A stretch of 64,000 bases of DNA from Streptomyces griseoincarnatus (GCA_014649575.1 BMTH01000003.1:556291-620290); one strand, 5' to 3'; shown: positions 23,246-32,755, counted from the first letter of the stretch. Notes: generated by a model from the sequence alone, not told the origin. Numbers and translations are program-made.

Positions 23246-23276
23246 TTGCACCTCACGTGGCGTGAGGACCCAGCCT
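23246..23276 (+). promoter_or_regulatory. tipA promoter and TipAL operator
   Basis: TTGCAC (23246-23251) and CAGCCT (23271-23276) are separated by 19 bp, the long spacer used by MerR-type activators. The spacer contains the palindrome CCTCACG-TGG-CGTGAGG (23251-23267). This matches what is known of the thiostrepton-inducible tipA promoter of S. lividans. It lies 26 bp before the ATG. Confidence 0.85.
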
Positions 23277-23302
23277 GGAGCGCGCAAGGGAAAGGAGCGG
23301 AC

Positions 23303-24064
23303 ATGAGCTGGTCCGTGGGACAGGTGGCCGGATTCGCCGGCGTCACGGTGCGCACCCTGCACCACTACGACGCCATCGGCCTGCTCGTGCCGAGCGAGCG
23401 CAGCCATGCGGGGCACCGGCGGTACAGCGACACCGACCTCGACAGGCTGCAGCAGATCCTGTTCTACCGCGAGCTCGGCTTCCCGCTCGAGGAGGTCGCC
23501 GCGCTGCTCGACGACCCGGACGCGGACCCGCGCGCGCATCTGCGCCGCCAGCACGAGCTGCTGACCGCCCGGATCGAGAGGCTGCAGATGATGGCGGCGG
23601 CCGTGGAACAGGCCATGGAGGCACGCACGATGGGAATCAACCTGACGCCCGAGGAGAAGTTCGAGGTCTTCGGCGACTTCGACCCCGACCAGTACCAGGA
23701 GGAGGTCCAGGAGCGCTGGGGCGACACCGACGCCTACCGCCAGTCGCGGGAGCGGACGGCCTCCTACACCAAGGAGGACTGGCAGCGGATCCAGAACGAG
23801 GCCGACGAGCTGACCCGGCGCTTCGTCGCCCTGATGGAGGCGGGCGAGCCGGCGGACTCCGAGGCGGCGATGGACGCCGCCGAGGACCACCGGCAGGGCA
23901 TCTCCCGCAACCACTACGACTGTGGCCACGAGATGCACACCTGCCTGGGCGAGATGTACGTCAACGACGAGCGGTTCACCCGCACCATCGACCAGGCGAA
24001 GCCGGGACTGGCCGCGTACATGCGGGACGCGATCCTCGCCAACGCCGTACGGCACACCGCCTGA
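23303..24064 (+). CDS. tipA: MerR-family thiopeptide-responsive regulator TipA (TipAL)
   Basis: 253 residues, the length of S. lividans TipAL. The MerR winged helix (MSWSVGQVAGFAGVTVRTLHHYDAIG) and dimerisation helix take residues 1-109. The TipAS antibiotic-recognition domain begins at Met110 (MGINLTPEEKFEVFGDFDPDQYQEE). Met110, at 23630, fits the internal start that yields the 144-residue TipAS protein. A Cys in the HYDCGHEMHTCLGEMYV region is expected to trap thiopeptides covalently. TipAL activates its own promoter when bound to thiostrepton-like drugs. A terminator hairpin follows. Confidence 0.93.
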   Translation: MSWSVGQVAGFAGVTVRTLHHYDAIGLLVPSERSHAGHRRYSDTDLDRLQQILFYRELGFPLEEVAALLDDPDADPRAHLRRQHELLTARIERLQMMAAAVEQAMEARTMGINLTPEEKFEVFGDFDPDQYQEEVQERWGDTDAYRQSRERTASYTKEDWQRIQNEADELTRRFVALMEAGEPADSEAAMDAAEDHRQGISRNHYDCGHEMHTCLGEMYVNDERFTRTIDQAKPGLAAYMRDAILANAVRHTA

Positions 24065-24066
24065 CC

Positions 24067-24097
24067 GGTCGTGGCCCGGCCGCACCGGGCCACGACC
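24067..24097 (+). terminator. hairpin terminator after tipA
   Basis: 13-bp perfect stem (24067-24079 with 24085-24097) and a five-base loop, starting three bases after the stop codon. No T tract. Confidence 0.75.
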
Positions 24098-24252
24098 AGC
24101 GGCGACCGCCCCACGGCGCCGGCTCGCGGCTTTCCCCGGGGCGGGGCACAGTGCATCCTGGGTACCCCGCGGAACCTGGGCTTCGACGGCTGCGTTCATA
24201 ATTTGGGCAGCCAGCCCCGCCCTTGACCCCCAGCAGCAGGAGCCACATCCCC

Positions 24253-25170
24253 GTGACCACGCTTGCGCTCGGCCCCGAGTGGCTGAGCCCGGACTACCTC
24301 ATCGAGACCTTCAGCCTTCCCGGCATCCTGCTGATCGTCTTCGCGGAATCCGGACTCTTCGCGTTCCTGCCCGGCGACTCCCTGCTGTTCACGGCGGGTC
24401 TGTTCGTGGCCGAGGGCACCTACATCAGCCAGCCGCTGTGGCTGGTCTGCACGCTGATCGTGCTCGCCGCCGTGATCGGCGACCAGGTCGGCTACATGAT
24501 CGGCAAGACCCTCGGGCCCCGGCTGTTCAACCGGCCCAACTCCAGGCTCTTCAAACAGGAGAACCTGGAGAAGGCCCACGAGTTCATGGAGAAGTACGGG
24601 CCCAAGGCGATCGTCCTGGCCCGCTTCGTGCCCATCGTGCGGACCTTCGCGCCCATCGTGGCCGGCGCCGGCCGGATGAAGTACCGCACGTTCTTCACGT
24701 ACAACGTCATCGGCGGCATCGCCTGGGGCACGGGCGTCACCCTCGCCGGCTACTGGCTCGGCCAGATCTCCTTCATCAAGGAGAACGTCGAGGCGATCCT
24801 CATCCTGATCGTTTTCCTCTCCGTGGTGCCGATACTCGTCGAGTACCTGCGCGAGCGCGGCAAGAAGAAGCGCGCCGCCGCCGAGGTTCCGGCCGCGCAG
24901 CAGTACCCGCAGCCGCCGGTCATGGACGACGCCACCACCCAGCTGCGCCGCATCACCCCGGCCGCCGCTCCCCAGCAGCCCCGCCCGCAGCAGTACGGCG
25001 GCCAGGGCGGCTACCCGCAGCAGCAGCCTCACCCGCCCTACGGCGGCCACCCGAACGGCCGGACGAACGGCTACCCGCAGCAGCAGCCCCGCCAGCAGCC
25101 GTACGGCAACGACCAGCAGCACAACCAGCAGCAGTACGACCAGCAGCAGCCGTACAACGGCGGCTACTGA
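24253..25170 (+). CDS. DedA-family membrane protein with Gln/Pro-rich tail
   Basis: 305 residues from GTG 24253; AGGAG lies about ten bases before it, and an in-frame ATG 30 bp upstream is the alternative. The DedA/SNARE-associated core occupies about 1-210: ESGLFAFLPGDSLLF, GDQVGYMIGKTLGP, and FxPIVRTFAPIVAGAGRMKYRTFF with the conserved Arg. DedA proteins are proton-dependent lipid flippases or scramblases. The last 85 residues are a low-complexity tail of YPQQQP/PYGG-type repeats that should be cytoplasmic and disordered; such a tail is not part of the family core. Confidence 0.88.
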   Translation: MTTLALGPEWLSPDYLIETFSLPGILLIVFAESGLFAFLPGDSLLFTAGLFVAEGTYISQPLWLVCTLIVLAAVIGDQVGYMIGKTLGPRLFNRPNSRLFKQENLEKAHEFMEKYGPKAIVLARFVPIVRTFAPIVAGAGRMKYRTFFTYNVIGGIAWGTGVTLAGYWLGQISFIKENVEAILILIVFLSVVPILVEYLRERGKKKRAAAEVPAAQQYPQPPVMDDATTQLRRITPAAAPQQPRPQQYGGQGGYPQQQPHPPYGGHPNGRTNGYPQQQPRQQPYGNDQQHNQQQYDQQQPYNGGY

Positions 25171-25203
25171 GCGATCCCTGCCGGGCGGCGGGCGGCACGC
25201 GGG

Positions 25204-26901
25204 CTAGAAGCCCCGCGTCCGTTTCGCCGCCCGTCGCTTCTCCGCCGAGCCGATCCGCAGGAACAGCCGGGAGATCTCGGACCCGAGGTTCACCCCGATC
25301 GCGATGGCCATCGCCAGCGCCACCGCCTTGGTGAGCGAGGTCAGCCCCCGGTTCACCTCGTTCTGCGCGATGCCCAGCAGACCGAAGTACGTGGCCGAAC
25401 CGGGCAGCAGGGGCCCGATCGCGGCCGTCGTGTACGGCAGCGCGGACGCGAACCGGTAGCGCGCCATCAGCTGCCCGAACAGGCCGACCACACCGGCCGC
25501 CACCGCCGTGGACGCCACCGGCGAGATGTCACCCGTGTAGTGCATCGCCCCGTACACCACCCAGGCGACCCCGCCGTTCAGCGTCACCATCAGCACGGTG
25601 GCCCGCTCCTGCTGGAGCAGCACCGAGAAGGCGAGCGACAGGCCCAGGGACGCGGCGATCTGCAGCACCGGCTGTGGCGGGTCCGAGCCGCCGAGCGCGG
25701 CGTCCGGCACCAGATTGGCGCCGAGCTGCACGCCGAAGTACAGCACCGTCAGCACGCCGATCACGATGCCGACGAAGAAGTACAGCACCTCCAGCAGACG
25801 CGCCGACGCCGTGATGTAGAAGCCGGTCAGACCGTCCTGCACCCCCGCCACCAGCGCCCGTCCGGGCAGCAGCGCGAACAGCCCACCGGTGATCACCGCG
25901 GACGCCTTCACGTCCGCGTGCGCCAGCGTCAGCGCCACCCCGATCGCCGCCGGCGGCGTCGCGGCCACCGTGAACTGGTAGAACTCCGGCAGCCCGCGCC
26001 CGGCGCACAGCCAGGCCAGCCGGTCGCCGAGCATGGCGCCGACCGCCGCCGCGACGAACACCAGCAGACCACCGCCGACCAGCACCGACGCGGAGCCGGC
26101 CAGCAGCCCGCTCGCGAGGGTCAGCGCCCAGCCCGGGTAGGGGTGCCGGTTACGTCGGATCTCCGCCAGCCGCCGGTACGCCTCCTCCAGGGTCACCTGG
26201 GTCTCGTCGTCGCTGATGTCGTCCACCAGCTGGTAGACGGCCGCCAGCCGGGTGTAGTCGGGGCTGCGGCGGCGCACCGTGCGGGAGGCGGTCACCGGGT
26301 CGTCGACCAGGGACGGCTGGTAGGAGACCGCGAGCAGGGTGAAGGTGACGTTGGGCTCGCAGCGGTCCAGGCCGTAGGAGCGGCACACGGCGAACATCGC
26401 CGCCTCCACGTCCTCGGCGCCCTCGCCGCCGGCCAGCAGCAGCTCCCCGATACGCAGGCTCAGGTCGAGTACGCGCGGCACCGCGGGGCCGGAGTCGTCG
26501 TGCCGCTGCACCGGCTCCGGGGCGGGCCGCTCGGTCACCGGCATGCGCAGCATCGTGCGCATCCGGTCCTGCCACGGCACGTCCTTGGTCAGCCGGACCA
26601 GCGGGACGCCGGTCGGCGGGGTGAACGTGGCCTGCCGGGCGCTGTACGTCCTCGGCGTGCTGAACGCCGAGCCCTCCGGCTCGTGCTGCGGGTGCGGGGC
26701 GACGTCCAGACCGTCCGGAAGAGCGAATTCCGAAGTGGTCTCGGACTCCGGCCCCGTCCTCGGCACGGCCAGCCCGTCGGGCAGGGCGAACTCGGACGTC
26801 GTCGACGACTCGTTGTCGGCCGGCGCCGCGACACCGGAAGGGGGTAGGAAGGCGTTCCTCGCCTCGTCCGACTGCGGCTTGCGGTCCTCCGCGTCCGTCA
26901 C
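25204..26901 (-). CDS. threonine/serine exporter (ThrE) family protein
   Basis: About 565 residues from GTG 26901; a 574-residue form from 26928 is possible. The N-terminal 130 residues are a soluble, low-complexity region with a near-exact internal repeat (TTSEFALPDGL twice). The ThrE core begins at LDLSLRIGELLLAGGEGAEDVEAAMFAVCRSYGLD (DUF1212 half) and continues through about ten hydrophobic segments including the DUF3815 half. ThrE of Corynebacterium exports threonine and serine. It is convergent with dedA and downstream of ppa, separated by a strong hairpin, so it probably has its own promoter in 26913-26970. Confidence 0.85.
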   Translation of the reverse strand: MTDAEDRKPQSDEARNAFLPPSGVAAPADNESSTTSEFALPDGLAVPRTGPESETTSEFALPDGLDVAPHPQHEPEGSAFSTPRTYSARQATFTPPTGVPLVRLTKDVPWQDRMRTMLRMPVTERPAPEPVQRHDDSGPAVPRVLDLSLRIGELLLAGGEGAEDVEAAMFAVCRSYGLDRCEPNVTFTLLAVSYQPSLVDDPVTASRTVRRRSPDYTRLAAVYQLVDDISDDETQVTLEEAYRRLAEIRRNRHPYPGWALTLASGLLAGSASVLVGGGLLVFVAAAVGAMLGDRLAWLCAGRGLPEFYQFTVAATPPAAIGVALTLAHADVKASAVITGGLFALLPGRALVAGVQDGLTGFYITASARLLEVLYFFVGIVIGVLTVLYFGVQLGANLVPDAALGGSDPPQPVLQIAASLGLSLAFSVLLQQERATVLMVTLNGGVAWVVYGAMHYTGDISPVASTAVAAGVVGLFGQLMARYRFASALPYTTAAIGPLLPGSATYFGLLGIAQNEVNRGLTSLTKAVALAMAIAIGVNLGSEISRLFLRIGSAEKRRAAKRTRGF

Positions 26902-26974
26902 GTGCCTTTCTCTCCCTGCTGACGACACCGTCCTTCAGTGTGCCCTCTGCCCCGCCAGTATGCGCACACAGCGC

Positions 26975-27012
26975 GACGACGGGCCGCACGCCAACGCGTG
27001 CGGCCCGTCGTC
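26975..27012 (-). terminator. hairpin terminator after ppa
   Basis: 17-bp perfect stem (26975-26991 with 26996-27012) and a four-base loop, about 20 bp behind the ppa stop on the minus strand. Confidence 0.8.
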
Positions 27013-27032
27013 ACGTCCCGTGGCGTGGGGGC

Positions 27033-27524
27033 TCAGTGGCCGCCCTGCTCCTTGAAGCGCTTGTAGGACCGCTCGATCTCGGCCTCGGCGTCGACCCGGC
27101 CGACCCAGTTGGCGCCCTCGACCGACTTGCCCGGCTCCAGGTCCTTGTAGACCTCGAAGAAGTGCTGGATCTCCAGACGGTCGAACTCCGACACGTGGTG
27201 GATGTCGCGCAGGTGCTCCACACGCGGGTCCGTCGACGGGACGCACAGCAGCTTGTCGTCGCCGCCGGCCTCGTCCGTCATGCGGAACATGCCGATGGCG
27301 CGGCAGCGGATCAGGCAGCCCGGGAACGTCGGCTCGTCCAGGATGACCAGCGCGTCCAGCGGGTCGCCGTCCTCACCGAGGGTGTTCTCGACGAAGCCGT
27401 AGTCGGTCGGGTAGGCGGTCGAGGTGAAGAGCCGACGGTCCAGGCGGATCCGACCCGTCTCGTGGTCCACCTCGTACTTGTTCCGCGAACCCTTCGGGAT
27501 CTCGATCGTGACGTCGAACTCCAC
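27033..27524 (-). CDS. ppa: inorganic pyrophosphatase
   Basis: 163 residues ([20 protein letters not shown]), the usual length of the family I soluble enzyme. The signature DGDPLDALV supplies metal-binding Asp residues; KDLEPGK and [11 protein letters not shown] are also typical. It hydrolyses pyrophosphate from biosynthetic reactions in the cytoplasm. Start chosen at GTG 27524 because GGAGGAG lies six bases before it; in-frame ATG 27539 and GTG 27548 upstream would put the Shine-Dalgarno sequence inside the gene. It is divergent from the PBP4-type gene. Confidence 0.95.
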   Translation of the reverse strand: MEFDVTIEIPKGSRNKYEVDHETGRIRLDRRLFTSTAYPTDYGFVENTLGEDGDPLDALVILDEPTFPGCLIRCRAIGMFRMTDEAGGDDKLLCVPSTDPRVEHLRDIHHVSEFDRLEIQHFFEVYKDLEPGKSVEGANWVGRVDAEAEIERSYKRFKEQGGH

Positions 27525-27603
27525 CGGACGCTCCTCCATGATCAGCACATCGTTCTGGTGGTTAAGTGTCCCTCACGCAGGTGTGTGATCGCGAAAGGGG
27601 CTG

Positions 27604-29202
27604 GTGGTCGTGCCAGAGCTGAGGCCTTGGCGGGCCGCGGGACCGCACGTCGTGCGGATCGCGGACGCCGTACGACCGCGTCTGGCGCGGGTCGCCGCGG
27701 CCACCGGGCCGTGGTTCACCAGGGGACGCCGGCCGGGATCGCCGCAGGCCCCACGGGTCGCGCGGCCCGGAGCCGGCTGGTACACCGCCACCGCCGCCAC
27801 CGCCGGTCTGGCGCTGGCCGCGGGAGTGGCGACCGCCGCCGGCCCCTGGGACTCCTCGGGTCAGCGTACGGCCGAGCGGCACCGGGCCGTGGCCCTGGAA
27901 GCCTCGCGTGGCACAGATCACGACGGCTCCCGGGCGCGCGCCGGCACCCCGCCGCGCGGACCGGGGGCCGCCCCGCCCGCCCCGTCCGTGCTCACCGGCC
28001 TCGGCGGCACCGCCACCGCCGCCCGTTCGGCGCCCGCCGGGAAGGCGCTCGCCGCGGTCCTCGACCCGCTGCTGAAGGACCCGGTGCTGGGCCGCCGCTC
28101 CGCCGCCGTGGTCGACGTCGTCACCGGCCGGCGCCTCTACGGCGCGGACTCCGGGAACGCGCTCACTCCCGCCTCCACCACGAAGATCGCCACCGCGGTC
28201 GCCGCGCTGTCCGCGCTGGGCCCCGACCACCGGCTCACCACCCGCACGGTCTACGAGCCCGACACCGAGGAGGTCGTGCTGGTCGGCGGCGGCGATCCCA
28301 CGCTCACCGCCCGCAAGAACGCCAAGGGGTCCGCGAGCCTGCGCGACCTGGCCTCCCGCACGGCGGCCGCCCTCGCCAAGCGGGGCGTGCGCAAGGTGAC
28401 GCTCTCGTACGACACGACCCTCTACAAGGGCGACACGGCCCACCCGATCGGGCGCAACGAGAATCTCGCCGCCGTCACCCCCCTGATGGCCGACGAGGGC
28501 CGCACCGACGACTCCTCCAGCGGACCCGTCGAGCGTGTCGTCGACCCCGCGGCGGACGCCGCCCGGACGTTCGGCGACCTGCTGAAGAAGCACGGGATCA
28601 CGGCCACGCCGCCCGGCCCGTCGAAGTCGACGACGCGCGCGACCACCCTCGCGACGGTCTCCTCGCCGCCGCTCTCCTCGCTGGTCGAGCGCATGCTGAC
28701 CAACAGCGACAACGACCTCGCCGAGGCGCTCGCCCGGCACACCGCCGTGGCCACCGGCAAACCGGCCGACTTCGGCGGCGCGGGGGCGGCGGTCACCGCG
28801 CGTCTGAAGCAGCTGAAGCTGCCGGTGAAGGGCGTCGTGATCAAGGACGGCAGCGGGCTGGACCGCGGCGGGCGGCTCACCGCCGACCTGCTGACCGCCC
28901 TCCTCGTCAAGGCGGGCGACCCCGCCCACCCGGAACTGCGCTCCGCCCTCACGGGCCTTCCCGTCGCCGGCTTCACCGGCACGCTCTCCGGCCGCTACGC
29001 GGACGGCGCGGCGGGCCTGGTCCGCGCCAAGACCGGCACGCTGACGGGCGTCAACACGCTCGCCGGCACGGTCGTGGACCGCGACGGCCGCCTGCTGGCG
29101 TTCGCGTTCCTCGCGAACGACACGGCGGGGGCGGAGGCGGCCCAAACGACCTTGGACAAGGCCGCGACAGCCTTGGCAAGGTGCGGTTGCCGGACGCCGT
29201 AG
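27604..29202 (+). CDS. dacB: D-alanyl-D-alanine carboxypeptidase/endopeptidase (PBP4, S13 family)
   Basis: 532 residues. After a basic N-terminus a hydrophobic helix (about 58-78) exports or anchors the protein. The penicillin-binding fold then shows SxxK at Ser191-Lys194 (STTK), SxN at 368-370 (SDN) and KTGT at 476-479. S13 enzymes trim or cut peptidoglycan cross-links outside the membrane. GTG 27604 is preceded by AAAGGGG; GTG 27610 is an alternative. The extended cytoplasmic N-terminus of about 57 residues is rich in Arg and Pro. In actinobacteria this gene commonly precedes the DUF2342-tilS-hpt-ftsH region, as here. Confidence 0.92.
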   Translation: MVVPELRPWRAAGPHVVRIADAVRPRLARVAAATGPWFTRGRRPGSPQAPRVARPGAGWYTATAATAGLALAAGVATAAGPWDSSGQRTAERHRAVALEASRGTDHDGSRARAGTPPRGPGAAPPAPSVLTGLGGTATAARSAPAGKALAAVLDPLLKDPVLGRRSAAVVDVVTGRRLYGADSGNALTPASTTKIATAVAALSALGPDHRLTTRTVYEPDTEEVVLVGGGDPTLTARKNAKGSASLRDLASRTAAALAKRGVRKVTLSYDTTLYKGDTAHPIGRNENLAAVTPLMADEGRTDDSSSGPVERVVDPAADAARTFGDLLKKHGITATPPGPSKSTTRATTLATVSSPPLSSLVERMLTNSDNDLAEALARHTAVATGKPADFGGAGAAVTARLKQLKLPVKGVVIKDGSGLDRGGRLTADLLTALLVKAGDPAHPELRSALTGLPVAGFTGTLSGRYADGAAGLVRAKTGTLTGVNTLAGTVVDRDGRLLAFAFLANDTAGAEAAQTTLDKAATALARCGCRTP

Positions 29203-29353
29203 GGGGCTTCAGCGACACGGGACAGCAACGCCCCTTGGGGGGGCGTGAAGGGGCCGCACTCGGAGGGACGCGGGCAGCGGTGCTTCCTCCCGGGGAGCGG
29301 GGAGGCCGCATTCCTTGGGGCTGCGGGACAGCGACACCCATCAGAGGCTGAGG

Positions 29354-29447
29354 GCGGTGCCTTGTGAGGGGCGTGGGCGAAGACGCCTTCAGGGGTGCGG
29401 GCGGTGCCTTGTGGGGGGTGTGGGTGAAGACGCCTTCAGGGGCGCGG
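29354..29447. repeat. 47-bp tandem duplication
   Basis: GCGGTGCCTTGTG begins at 29354 and again at 29401. The 47-bp units also share GAAGACGCCTTCAGGGG and differ at a few positions. It lies in the 567-bp gap 29203-29769, immediately left of the large inverted repeat. Confidence 0.75.
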
Positions 29448-29617
29448 GGAACTGCGCGACGGGGGTCCGGGGGCGGAGCCCCCGAAATGGGCGAGGGGAG
29501 GTCCCTCACCTCCGCAGCGCGCGGCTGCACCGGCGCACCTGGACGTGCGGCGTCCTGCCCTCCCGCCTTCGGGGGCTCCGCCCCCGGACCCCCGTTCGCG
29601 CAGTTCCCCGCGCCCCC
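29438..29617. repeat. long inverted repeat of the dispersed Streptomyces intergenic type
   Basis: The left arm (about 29438-29486) and right arm (about 29568-29617) are near-perfect inverted copies containing GCGGGGAACTGCGCG and GGGGGCGGAGCCCCC. The arm itself also folds on GGGGGC/GCCCCC. The core GCGCAGTTCCCCGCGCCCC recurs at 56.0 and 56.1 kb. No transposase or target-site duplication is visible. The remainder of 29203-29769 has no gene. Confidence 0.8.
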
Positions 29618-29769
29618 CCACAAGGCACCGCCCGCGCCCCTGAGCGCCAAGCGCCCGCGCCCTCGAGGGTGAAGTCCCCGCGCCCCGAGCGCGAAGCCCC
29701 CCGGCCCCCCGGCAGGGGCATCGCCGTGAGGATCTGCCCGTTTCCCCACCCCTCACGTACCGTTGACAC

Positions 29770-30903
29770 ATGACGAGCATCGGTGGTGCTGCCTCATCCG
29801 GCATGGTCGACTGGAACCTCGCGGTCGCGACCGCGACCAGGCTCGTGCGGCCGGGCCCCGACGTGAGCCGGGACGAGGCCCGCGCCGTCGTCGCGGAACT
29901 CCGCCGCCACGCGCGGTCCGCGGAGGAACACGTCCGCGGCTTCACCAGCCTCGGCACGCCCGAGACCCATGACACGCCCCTCCTGGTGGTGGACCGCCCC
30001 GGCTGGGTGCGGGCCAACGTCGCCGGCTTCCGCGAGCTGCTCAAACCCCTGCTCGACAAGATGCAGGAACGACGCGGCACGAGCCCCGGCAACGTGGTGA
30101 TGGGCGCCGTCGGCGGCAAGGTCACCGGCGTGGAGCTGGGCATGCTCCTGTCGTTCCTGGCCTCCCGCGTCCTCGGCCAGTACGAGACGTTCGCCCCCGC
30201 CACCCGGGACCTCCCGGCCGGGGTAAACGGCGGCGGACGGCTGCTGCTGGTCGCCCCCAACATCGTCCACGTGGAGCGCGAACTCGACGTGGAGCCGCAC
30301 GACTTCCGGCTGTGGGTGACGCTCCACGAGGAGACCCACCGCACCCAGTTCACGGCCGTGCCCTGGCTGCGGGACCACCTCGAGGGCGAGATCCAGGCGT
30401 TCCTGGCGGAGACCGACGTCGATCCGACGACCGTGCTGGAGCGGGTGCGCGAGGCCGCGCAGTCGCTGGTCGGCGGGCGTCCCGAGGGCGAGGAGGGCGA
30501 CGAGGGACGCTCCCTCGTGGAGATCGTGCAGACCCCCGCCCAGCGGGAGATCCTCGGCCGCCTCACCGCGGTGATGTCGCTGCTGGAGGGCCACGCCGAC
30601 TACGTCATGGACGGCGTGGGCCCCGAGGTCGTCCCGAGCGTCGCGGAGATCCGCGAGAAGTTCCAGCAGCGCCGCGCCAAGGGCGCCTCCCGCCTGGACA
30701 TGGCGCTGCGCAAGCTGCTCGGCCTGGACGCCAAGCTCCGGCAGTACCGCGACGGCGAACGCTTCGTCCGCGCGGTCGTCGACGAGGTCGGCATGGAGGG
30801 CTTCAACCGGGTGTGGACGTCGCCGAACACCCTCCCCACCAAGGCGGAGATCGGCAAACCGGCGGACTGGATCACACGGGTGCACCGCAAACCGGAGGCG
30901 TAG
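29770..30903 (+). CDS. zinc-dependent metalloprotease-like protein (DUF2342)
   Basis: 377 residues. A HExxH-type motif (HEETHRTQF, about residues 191-199) and a downstream EGHADYVMDGVG segment provide a plausible zinc site. The family (DUF2342, sometimes labelled coenzyme F420 biosynthesis-associated) is conserved beside tilS and hpt in actinobacteria but has no established substrate. No signal peptide is visible, so it is likely cytoplasmic. The ATG lies just after CCGTTGACAC, a possible leader promoter element. Confidence 0.85.
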   Translation: MTSIGGAASSGMVDWNLAVATATRLVRPGPDVSRDEARAVVAELRRHARSAEEHVRGFTSLGTPETHDTPLLVVDRPGWVRANVAGFRELLKPLLDKMQERRGTSPGNVVMGAVGGKVTGVELGMLLSFLASRVLGQYETFAPATRDLPAGVNGGGRLLLVAPNIVHVERELDVEPHDFRLWVTLHEETHRTQFTAVPWLRDHLEGEIQAFLAETDVDPTTVLERVREAAQSLVGGRPEGEEGDEGRSLVEIVQTPAQREILGRLTAVMSLLEGHADYVMDGVGPEVVPSVAEIREKFQQRRAKGASRLDMALRKLLGLDAKLRQYRDGERFVRAVVDEVGMEGFNRVWTSPNTLPTKAEIGKPADWITRVHRKPEA

Positions 30904-31097
30904 GCGCCGCGCCCCCGTCGCACAGGGCGTCCGGGCGGCGGCAGACGGACGCCCCGCCAATCACCCGTCCGAGGGACCGTGGGCCCCGGGCAGGCGTGCA
31001 ATGCTCGGGGAACGGCCCGGTTCTGTCACCATCTACACACTCTGCGTGACCGACTCCCGGGCTCAGCCCCCCGGACATCATCAGAAGGGAACCGGAC

Positions 31098-32126
31098 ATG
31101 GGTCCCCATCCTGCGGTCGCGGCGATACGCCTGGCGGTCCGCCGCGTCCTGAACGACATCCTCGCCGAACACGGCCGGACGCCCGGCCGCCTCACGCCCG
31201 ACGAGCGGTCCTCCTCCCCGCTCGTGCTCGTGGCCTGCTCCGGCGGCGCCGACTCCATGGCGCTCGCCTCCGCCCTCGCCTTCGAAGCCCCCCGCGCCGG
31301 TCTGCGCGCCGGCGGCGTCACCGTCGACCACGGCCTCCAGACGGGTTCCGACCTGCGCGCCGCCGAGGTCGCCTCCCGGCTGCGCGAACTCGGCCTGGAC
31401 CCCGTCGAGCCGGTCGCCGTCACCGTCGGCCGCGACGGAGGTCCCGAGGCCGCCGCCCGGGACGCCCGCTACGCCGCCCTCGACGCCGCCGCCGAGCGCC
31501 ACCGCGCCGCCGCCGTCCTGCTCGGCCACACCCGCGACGACCAGGCCGAGACGGTGCTGCTCGGCCTCGCCCGCGGCTCCGGCATCCGTTCCCTGTCCGG
31601 CATGGCCGCGGTCTCGGGGGCCGACGGCCGTTACCGGCGCCCCTTCCTCCAGCTCGACCGGCAGACCGCCCGCAAGGCCTGCATGGTCCAGTCCCTGCCC
31701 GTCTGGGACGACCCGCACAACACCGACCCCGCCTACACCCGCTCCCGGCTGCGCCACGAGGGCCTGCCCGCCCTGGAGAAGGCCCTCGGCAAGGGCGTCG
31801 TCGAAGCCCTCGCCCGTACGGCCCAGCTCTCCCGTGACGACGCAGACGCCCTCGACGCCTGGGCCGGGAAGGCAGCGGCCGGCGTCCGTGACGACGACGG
31901 CCGCCTGGAGTGCGCCGCCCTGCACGACCTGCCGCCCGCCGTGCGCCGCCGGGTGCTGCGCCGGGCCGCCATCGAGGCCGGCGCACCGGCCGGTTCGCTG
32001 TTCGCCCGCCACATCGAGGAGGTCGACCGGCTGATCACCGGCTGGCGTGGCCAGGGGGCCATCAATCTCCCCGGCCGGGTCGTCGCCCGTCGGCAGGGTG
32101 GCAGACTGGTGATTCGGCAGGGCTGA
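31098..32126 (+). CDS. tilS: tRNA(Ile)-lysidine synthetase
   Basis: 342 residues. The PP-loop ATP-pyrophosphatase motif SGGADS is at residues 48-53, with [21 protein letters not shown] and the [17 protein letters not shown] block typical of TilS. It attaches lysine to C34 of tRNA-Ile2 so that AUA is read as Ile, an essential cytoplasmic step. The C-terminal extra domain of E. coli TilS is short here, as in other actinobacteria. It is followed after 68 bp by hpt and then ftsH, a conserved order. Confidence 0.95.
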   Translation: MGPHPAVAAIRLAVRRVLNDILAEHGRTPGRLTPDERSSSPLVLVACSGGADSMALASALAFEAPRAGLRAGGVTVDHGLQTGSDLRAAEVASRLRELGLDPVEPVAVTVGRDGGPEAAARDARYAALDAAAERHRAAAVLLGHTRDDQAETVLLGLARGSGIRSLSGMAAVSGADGRYRRPFLQLDRQTARKACMVQSLPVWDDPHNTDPAYTRSRLRHEGLPALEKALGKGVVEALARTAQLSRDDADALDAWAGKAAAGVRDDDGRLECAALHDLPPAVRRRVLRRAAIEAGAPAGSLFARHIEEVDRLITGWRGQGAINLPGRVVARRQGGRLVIRQG

Positions 32127-32194
32127 ATCCGGACCCCAGCGACCGCTTCAGGTCGCGGGGCGGACCGGACCGGCCGGTGGGACGACCGAAAGTG

Positions 32195-32755
32195 ATGCGG
32201 GTGGACGCGAACGACATGGGTGCCGACCTCGAGAAGGTGCTCATCACCAAGGAAGAGATCGACGCCAAGCTGACGGAGCTGGCGGCGAAGATCGACGCGG
32301 AGTACGCGGGCAAGGACCTGCTGATCGTCGGCGTGCTCAAGGGCGCGGTGATGGTGATGGCCGACCTCGCCAGGGCGCTGTCCACCCCCGTCACGATGGA
32401 CTGGATGGCCGTGTCCTCGTACGGGGCGGGCACGCAGTCCTCGGGTGTGGTGCGGATCCTCAAGGACCTCGACACGGACATCAAGGGCCGCCACGTCCTG
32501 ATCGTCGAGGACATCATCGACTCCGGCCTGACGCTGTCCTGGCTGATCTCGAACCTCGGCTCGCGCGAGCCCGCCTCCCTCAAGGTGTGCACGCTGCTGC
32601 GCAAGCCCGAGGCCGCCAAGGTCGCCATCGACGTCGAATGGGTGGGTTTCGACATCCCCAACGAGTTCGTCGTGGGCTATGGCCTGGACTACGCCGAGAA
32701 GTACCGCAACCTGCCGTTCGTCGGGACGCTCGCGCCCCACGTCTACGGCGGGTGA
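32195..32755 (+). CDS. hpt: hypoxanthine phosphoribosyltransferase
   Basis: 186 residues from ATG 32195 ([16 protein letters not shown]); GTG 32192 directly precedes it. The PRPP-binding motif [14 protein letters not shown], the [10 protein letters not shown] loop and the [26 protein letters not shown] base-recognition segment mark a purine salvage enzyme converting hypoxanthine (and possibly guanine) to the nucleotide. It lies between tilS and ftsH on the same strand, as in many Gram-positive bacteria. Confidence 0.95.
   Translation: MRVDANDMGADLEKVLITKEEIDAKLTELAAKIDAEYAGKDLLIVGVLKGAVMVMADLARALSTPVTMDWMAVSSYGAGTQSSGVVRILKDLDTDIKGRHVLIVEDIIDSGLTLSWLISNLGSREPASLKVCTLLRKPEAAKVAIDVEWVGFDIPNEFVVGYGLDYAEKYRNLPFVGTLAPHVYGG

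Noticed and set aside
29438..29617. Insertion-sequence terminal repeats
   Set aside because: Inverted arms enclose only about 80 bp without transposase; the same core is a dispersed intergenic repeat.
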